Source: Megaleporinus macrocephalus
Taxonomy: Eukaryota; Chordata; Actinopteri; Characiformes; Anostomidae
Assembly: GCA_021613375.1 (NCBI GenBank)
Contig: CM038720.1
Span: 6,704,462 to 6,768,461 of the forward strand
DNA: 64,000 nt
Direction: 5' to 3'
Positions 58,660 through 64,000 of this stretch are shown piece by piece. Within the stretch, counting starts at the first letter, position 1. Each line of letters opens with the position of its first letter. The notes below the pieces were generated by a model. The model searched no databases, was not told where the DNA came from, and saw only the letters and a list, made by a program, of their open reading frames with translations. Position numbers and translations under genes: made by a program.

Positions 58660-61600
58660 ATAAGAGATTATTCCAGCCCCATTCAAAACGTATTGTTTCC
58701 TTTAACCTAACTGCCTGTACTCACTCAGGACAGATCCCCAAACTCAACTCCACAGCCATACTGCCCCAAACTCCTCTATTTGTCGTTTATTTGTCCCTAC
58801 TTCCTCCCATAGACTCTCATTCATTTTTAAAAACAGAGCAATTGCTTGCCCATCCCCAAAGAAATCACTCAGTAAATACTCTGTACACCAAACACCTTGT
58901 GCAACATCCTACTAATGCCTTAGCGACCACCTGGGATACCATAGCAACAGCCTAGAAACACCTTAGCAACTGCTTGCCGACCCCCAAAGAAATCATTTAG
59001 TAAATATTCTGTACACCAAACAGTCTGTGCAACATCCTACTAATGCCTTAGCGACCAGCTGGGATACCATAGCAACAGCCTAGAAACACCTTAGCATCCG
59101 CTTGCCGACCCCCAAAGAAATCACTCAGTAAATACTCTGTACACCAAACACCTTGTGCAACATCCTACTAATGCCTTAGTGACCACCTGGGATACCATAG
59201 CAACAGCCTAGAAACACCTAAGCAACTGCTTGCTGACCCCCAAAGAAATCACTCAGTAAATATTCTGTACACCAAACACCTTGTGCAACATCCTACTAAT
59301 GCCTTAGTGACCACCTGGGATACCACAGCAACAACCTAGGAATACCTAAGCAACTGCTTGCTGACCCCCAAAGAAATCACTCAGTCAATATTCTGTACAC
59401 CAAACACTGTGTGCAACATCCCACTAATGCCTTAGCAACTACCTGGGAAACCATAGCAACAACCTAGGAATACCTAAGCAACTGCTTGCTGACCCCCAAA
59501 GAAATCACTCCGTAAAAATTCTGTACACCTAACACTGTGTGCAACATCCCACTAATGCCTTAGCAACCACCTGGAATATCATAGCAACAGCCTAGAAAAA
59601 CCTTAGCAACCACTCGCAATCTGCGCAAGCACTTTTGCAGTTATTTACATACAATATGTTTTTGTTTAGTTGCCTCAGGATTTTAGAGTTACTCCAGATA
59701 TCAATTATTATAAATTACAATAATAACAATAATAATAATTATTAATAGTTGTTATACAGCTTTGTCAGTCAATTCTAAATCATCTACAGCCCAGTCCATC
59801 ATTCTGTACACAATTCTAAGAATTCTACAACAACTATTGTGTACATGTATCCGCTGTTATTGACCAAACTCCAGGACAGTGATGTAACTCCTGTACAAGC
59901 AGACACCAGTTAAGACACTGACTAAATCTAGAAATGAGTGACCAGTAAAGGAAGGAAGAGTTAACCTGTAACTTCTCCAAAGCACTGATAGACTCCCATA
60001 GACATGGCCTTGCATCTGAAGGCGTTCAACAGCGTCCAAGGGTCGAACCAGCCTTCGTTCTCCAGCCCTAAACAACACGAACAACACAGAGCGGTCAGTA
60101 CACTTCAGAGGTCGCAGCAGAAAGTAAAAGAGTCTGATCTCTCCTCACTCATATGGTGCCATGTGTATCGGCCACTATCTGCAAATCACATTTATTATTA
60201 TACAAGGGAGAAATCTATTCATCTTATCATATACTTTAATCTTAATATATAATAACAACTATAATATCTGTAAAATATACAGTACTGTGTAAAAGTTTTG
60301 TACATTTGGGGACATTATTATATTTTAAAAAAAATTTATTCTAGACAGGAAGCTTTTATTTACTCAGTAAACACTTTATTATTTAAATATTAAACAGTAT
60401 TAATAGAGTAAGTAGAGCTTTTCCATACGTCAGTGTGTGTGTTTAACTCTTTCCAATCTTCTCCTAAACAACCCAGTATTATTATCAGTTCTCATCTAAT
60501 ACCTGCTTTGACTGCTCAGTACTTCATTAAGCTAAATCAAGATTTGCTGCTGAAGGAACTGAACACATTCATACAATGTCTGGGGCGTCCAGGAGAAATC
60601 TGGAACTACACTTAGTTCTTCAAACTGGATCAAGATCTGATCTACTTCTCTCACAATAAGATATTCATGTTACTTTGTATTGTATGTATGATTATTTACA
60701 TCTGTTCTAATCAGATCTGGTGTTGTAAATACACTTATTGATCAGATACAGACTTTTAAACAGCTCAGGTGTCTCAGACTCCAGTTATGACTGGAAAATA
60801 CACAGTACTGTATGATTACCGGTAAATAATCAACATGCCTCTATAAAGTAATCAAGTCCTCATAATCAGTCACCACACACGTCAGTGTTTAAACATCAAA
60901 GAAAACAGAAGACCAACCATAAGAGGCCAGAACAACACCGTCCGTGTTTATCCAAGGAAATCTCTCCTTCAGCTGGGCTGGGGACAGGAGACTGACTTTC
61001 GCCCCAAGATCTCTGGTGAGAAGAAAACAAACAAACAAACAAACAAACAAACAAACAATAAACTTACTTATCAGTATATTTAGCAGTTGACTACTTGGGT
61101 GCACTTATGGTTGCGTAAGGGGCTGAAAGTCCACCAATGTATCAACATTTCTCCATAATTACAACCGAGATTTGTAAACAAAGTCATTCAGAGCAATTTG
61201 ATGCCAAATGCTGTTCCTGGGAAACTTACTGAGTCAGAACTGTTCACAGTGGTGGTGAATGGAACCAGACGTCCCCCCCTTTAAAAGCTCCCTCACAGAA
61301 AGTTGTCATTACATGAAACAAATAGTCCCTGTCCAAAGACATCTTTGTTGATTTTTAATTTTTTTATGTTATTTGAACACGACAGCTGCTCTTTATATCC
61401 TGCGGAAGTTTTATGATGAACGGACCAATAGAAATGCTCCAAAATCTCTAGCAATAAAACCTCTTTACATTAACTTACATTGGAAGTTAAGAAGGTTTTG
61501 GGCCTCTATTGTAAAGTTACTATATTGGAGACATATTTTTCTTTGAATAGCGATGCAATACAATGCCTGATGATTAAGACCTTGATTTACAGTAGTTTTG

Positions 61601-63538
61601 AGCCACAACCATACTTTCTAATATGAACTCATGGCACATTAAGAGTGTTCTGAGACAAAATAGTGCCCAAAAATTGAAAATATTAGATATTAATAAACCA
61701 GAGCCAGATAGCAAAACAGTTAATTTGGCCACTTTTGGCTTGTACTTGTATAGTTGCATGTAATGGACAATTAAATTGTTAATCGTAATTATTTAAATGA
61801 CAATTAATTGTTTGCTAATATGTCACGGTCACGACAGGCCTGTGTAAATGTCTATGCAGCCCTAGTCAAAATTTCTGTTACTGTCAATTTCCAAGATTTA
61901 AAGTGAGATTCCTTCTATATTTCCCTCTATTACAGCATCTGAAGATGATTCACTGAGTATTCTGCCGTGTGTTTAGGGTCATTATCCTTTTTTCATCTTC
62001 TGCTTTATTACAGAATGTGATGCTTGATGTCTGCTAGCAGTTTGCTGGTATTCTTATGAATCAATTTTTTGATTAAAATAGAACCCAAAAACTTAAAAAA
62101 ATCCACCATTTCACCATCATCAACATTTAATACTGTGTAAGAGCTCAGACGATGTTTGTAAGGTGACTTCTTGTTTTGTACAGTGAATAATATGGCTATA
62201 TTTGGAATGGAGACGTTGCGACCCCTGGTTCCCATCAGCACCACTGTAAAGTAATCCGAGGGGCAACGGTTCTCTAGAATGGAGCTCTGAATGACTTTGT
62301 TTACTTCCATAGAATGGAAAACAGTGTTCCTCCATCAAATACACACCTGTCTTACAAAAGAGGGATGATAAAACAGGCTGAGCTCAAAATCCTACACTGT
62401 TACACAACAGACTCATTAATATTTACACCCCCAACATTTACATACAACCACAACAACCACCAAACTGGTGGACTATGTGGAGAAATCCAGCGTTCCAGGC
62501 TGTGAAGGGAACGTCAGCACTTTTCATTCCTTCCCAACAAACAACCCAACTGTCAGAGCTACATGGTTGATGTTCATCTTTAAACCAGCCTTAAGTTCCT
62601 ATTCTCCACATTCTTCATCTAATGTTCCACCTTAAATATTGGTGCCAGAATGTAACTGCATCTCCATTTAAGGTGGAACTGAACATTCACTAAACAAGCT
62701 GCTGAACTTCAGCTCCCACATCTTTAACAGGATCCTGAACAACTTTAACTCTGCAGTCTGTACGTTTCACTCTGGACAGTTTCTCCAACACTCGGAGCAG
62801 CTTCAGCTCAGCGTTCAACACTGAAGAGACGAGCAGCTCCACCTTTATTAGCACCACAACCTCCAACAGTGACTGTAAGTAGCAGCCATGCTGTGTGAGT
62901 GGATCAGTGTGTGCTGGTTGAAGCAGATCATCTTAAACTGAAAGTTTCACAGAAACACCTTTCATCTACTTTGTGTTTGATGTCCAGATGAAAGTGAGTA
63001 GCTGGTATAGGTAATGTTAGATACTAGCAGCTCCAAGTAAGTAGTATAGCTAACTAAACAGTATGAGGAGCTTATTTACACAGAGGTTCACTTTATTTAG
63101 TCTACTTCGACATGTTGCGTCTGCGTGAACATTGTGGCGTCTCACTGTAAACCAGCCAATCAGAGCAGAGCCTGGCTTGGCAAACTATTTTTTAAGGGTT
63201 AAAAGAGACTTGCTTGCCTTTGTGTAACATAGTTCTCCTCCATAATATGAGCCACATCTTTGCTCGCCAGGAAGAGGTACCCCGAATGGTTGAACTGCAA
63301 ATCTATGGGATCTTCGTTCACCACCCCGAGATGATCCTACCAGGATGAACAAGCAGGACGTCAGGTCTTCAGTAATAAACACAAAACAAAGCTTACAAAT
63401 ATATTACTATTGTATGCACACAATTACATTTATATTCTTCAGGAAGTCAGCCGACGCCAGGGACAGCAGGATGTTTTCTTTGAGGGAGAACTGCTGCCGA
63501 ATGCCTCCGCAGGACAGCACCGTGCTGGCCTGAGAGTA
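54243..63538 (-). CDS. foxred1: FAD-dependent oxidoreductase FOXRED1, 3' nine exons
   Basis: FOXRED1 is a mitochondrial DAO-family flavoprotein needed for assembly of respiratory complex I. Exons in coding order: 63428-63538, 63218-63336, 60918-61012, 59966-60067, 58226-58302, 57342-57502, 55515-55644, 54657-54761 and 54243-54497. Phases agree, giving 384 residues. The N-terminal targeting sequence and first FAD-binding GxGxxG lie beyond the right edge. Visible motifs are [81 protein letters not shown], and the C-terminal [13 protein letters not shown] with [19 protein letters not shown], the FAD-contacting end typical of the family. The second visible exon seems to use a GC donor (AAG then GCAAGC at 63217). 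The introns hold a CCAAT array, a SINE and further repeats. Confidence 0.96.
54930..55290 (+). repeat. Dispersed repeat, third copy
   Basis: This copy begins GTAGGGCTGTGAATTGGCAA and ends near CATAATATCCCCATATTCC. It matches 36365-36620 and, inverted, 36905-37640, and shows the uninterrupted arrangement. It lies in a foxred1 intron. Confidence 0.8.
55299..55351. repeat. (TA)n microsatellite
   Basis: A pure TA run of about 50 bp directly follows the dispersed repeat. Confidence 0.95.
55885..56840. repeat. 30-bp minisatellite carrying CCAAT boxes
   Basis: From about 56098 there are 24-25 regular units of AGTAATGTTAACCAATCAG plus CTCTCAGCAGC, preceded by degenerate units from 55885. Nearly all regular units contain AACCAATCAG, a full match to the NF-Y consensus; one at about 56611 has AACAAATCAG. 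Because the period is 30, both strands are open over long distances (minus strand 56004-56837 encodes a leucine-rich decapeptide repeat), but this is not taken as coding. The array lies in a foxred1 intron. Confidence 0.95.
57035..57272 (-). mobile_element. tRNA-derived SINE, nearly full length
   Basis: Read on the minus strand: GGCAGTCGTGGCCTGAACGA (A box), GGTCTTGTGACCGGAAGG, GCTGGTTCGATCCCC (B box), then the body with GCCCTTGAGCATGGCACAT, CCCCAACTGCTCCCC, CCCCTAGTGTGTGTTCACTA and a tail with AAATGCGGAGGTCAAATTCC. It is the same family as the head at 7113-7215. Confidence 0.88.
57630..58165. mobile_element. Foldback DNA element, copy 7
   Basis: It runs from AAGACCCCCCACAGGACCAC to GAGCTGATACAGTGGACAG in a foxred1 intron and includes the inner TCTACAAGGTGGACCAGCAA part. 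Confidence 0.75.
58589..58655. repeat. (TA)n microsatellite
   Basis: A pure TA run of about 65 bp lies in a foxred1 intron. Confidence 0.96.
58840..59615. repeat. 128-bp tandem repeat, about six copies
   Basis: GAAATCACTCAGTAAATA-type starts fall at 58861, 58989, 59117, 59245, 59373 and 59501, exactly 128 bp apart. Each unit contains CTGTACACCAAACACCTTGT, CATCCTACTAATGCCTTAG and CACCTGGGATACCATAGCAA. Divergence rises to the right. Confidence 0.95.
60278..60812 (+). mobile_element. TIR element with TACAGTACTGTG ends
   Basis: The left tip TACAGTACTGTGTAAAAG and the right tip CACAGTACTGTA are inverted. The 535-bp body shares CAATGTCTGGGGCGTCCAGG and flanking sequence with 42921-43440 (inverted). 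A short open frame in the body is part of the repeat. Confidence 0.8.
61120..61560. repeat. Dispersed repeat fragments in a foxred1 intron
   Basis: From 61120 to about 61285 there is a fragment of the family that also appears near 9640, 15600 and 32570 (TTCACAGTGGTGGTGAATGG). From 61290 to 61560 there is a copy of the GGACCAATAGAAATGCTCCA family. Confidence 0.6.
61685..61870. repeat. Direct repeat shared with 63827-64000
   Basis: GATATTAATAAACCAGAGCC, TAGTTGCATGTAATGG and CACGACAGGCCTGTGTAAAT recur at 63827-64000 with small differences and in the same orientation. It is a dispersed repeat of at least 170 bp. Confidence 0.85.
61900..62600. other. foxred1 intron, fragmentary repeats
   Basis: GACCCCTGGTTCCCATCAGC near 62220 belongs to a repeat also seen near 10287. 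The rest is unrecognised; I see no exon between the foxred1 exons at 61012 and 63218. Confidence 0.35.
62620..62687. mobile_element. Short palindromic MITE, third copy
   Basis: ATGTTCCACCTTAAAT and ATTTAAGGTGGAACTGAACAT flank a loop of about 30 bp. It is the smallest of the three copies. Confidence 0.75.
62700..63217. other. foxred1 intron, nothing recognised
   Basis: No repeat or exon was recognised here. The minus-strand donor GCAAGC of the preceding foxred1 exon lies at its right edge (63217-63212). Confidence 0.35.
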
Positions 63539-63732
63539 CTGGGAGAACAAGAGAGAGGGAAGAGGAGAGGAGATGAGTCCCAGCAATACAATAGCAACAG
63601 AGGGCTATTACACCTATTACATAATCACCTGATCACAAACAAGCAGAGTATTAGGGGGGTGTGTTTTAAGTATATAAACTATAAACATATAAAAAAAAGC
63701 AATAAAATGAGACGATGTTGAGATGATGCTGA

Positions 63733-64000
63733 CCTGTTTAGAGGGCAGTGCTGAGTAATGTTGGTGTATTAACTACATGAGTAGCTACAACAGTGTAGTG
63801 TATCACTGTGTCTGTACAACCAGTATTAGATATTAATCAACCAGAGCCAGATAGCAAGCCAGTCCATTTGGCCACTTCTAGCTTGTACTTGTACTTGTAT
63901 AGTTGCATCTAAAGTATACAATTAAATTGTTAATCATAATTATTTAAATGACAATTAATTGTAAGCTAAAATGTCATGGTCACGACAGGCCTGTGTAAAT
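63733..64000. repeat. Dispersed repeat cluster at the right edge
   Basis: The interval 63733-63830 (CTGTTTAGAGGGCAGTGCTG to CAACCAGTATTAGATATTA) matches 33463-33560 next to the 37-bp array. The interval 63827-64000 matches 61685-61850. Together they suggest one longer repeat, of which each locus keeps a part. Confidence 0.8.

Overview
The window is genomic DNA of a ray-finned fish, almost certainly a teleost. Two gene families fit this best: somatolactin, a pituitary hormone of fishes, and a (6-4) photolyase, which placental mammals lack. The genes have short GT-AG introns with phase-consistent exons, and the DNA between them is packed with Tc1/mariner and hAT-like elements, tRNA-derived SINEs, MITEs and minisatellites. 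The repeat spectrum is reminiscent of otophysan fishes (characins, catfishes and relatives). That placement is an impression, not a proof.

Five protein-coding genes are supported. In order they are: the last three coding exons of a somatolactin gene (+, 1346-6683; upstream exons lie before the window); kcnj1/Kir1.1, a single-exon potassium channel (-, 17919-19058); dcps, the scavenger mRNA decapping enzyme (-, six exons, 32205-39491); cry5, the animal (6-4) photolyase (+, ten coding exons, 40638-52258); and foxred1, a mitochondrial complex I assembly factor (-, nine exons in the window, 54243-63538; the first exons lie beyond the right edge). All splice phases were checked base by base, and dcps (325 aa), cry5 (521 aa) and kcnj1 (379 aa) give complete uninterrupted proteins. 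The genes do not form a common pathway. dcps and cry5 are head to head, with start codons about 1.15 kb apart, and cry5 and foxred1 are tail to tail. DCPS, FOXRED1 and KCNJ1 are also linked on human 11q24, so this looks like an old vertebrate neighbourhood.

The rest is repeats. The last somatolactin intron is swollen by a 64-bp minisatellite of about 49 copies with a higher-order structure. Between somatolactin and kcnj1 lie a SINE-derived GT-rich array, a hAT-like element, a terminal-inverted-repeat element filled with a 45-bp array, and a SINE-derived 37-bp array. Between kcnj1 and dcps lie an interlocked inverted repeat, a 32-bp array, a 198-bp triplication, about 1.6 kb of GATA repeat and about 2.3 kb of AT-rich DNA without recognisable content. 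The introns of dcps, cry5 and foxred1 hold nested DNA transposons and further arrays, including a 30-bp array that carries an NF-Y-type CCAAT site in nearly every unit.

I found no undescribed enzyme system. The observations most worth following are the repeated birth of minisatellites inside transposons, the CCAAT array in foxred1, two probable GC-AG introns, the clock/light-type motifs in front of cry5, and the loss of the usual pH-gating lysine in the Kir1.1 protein.
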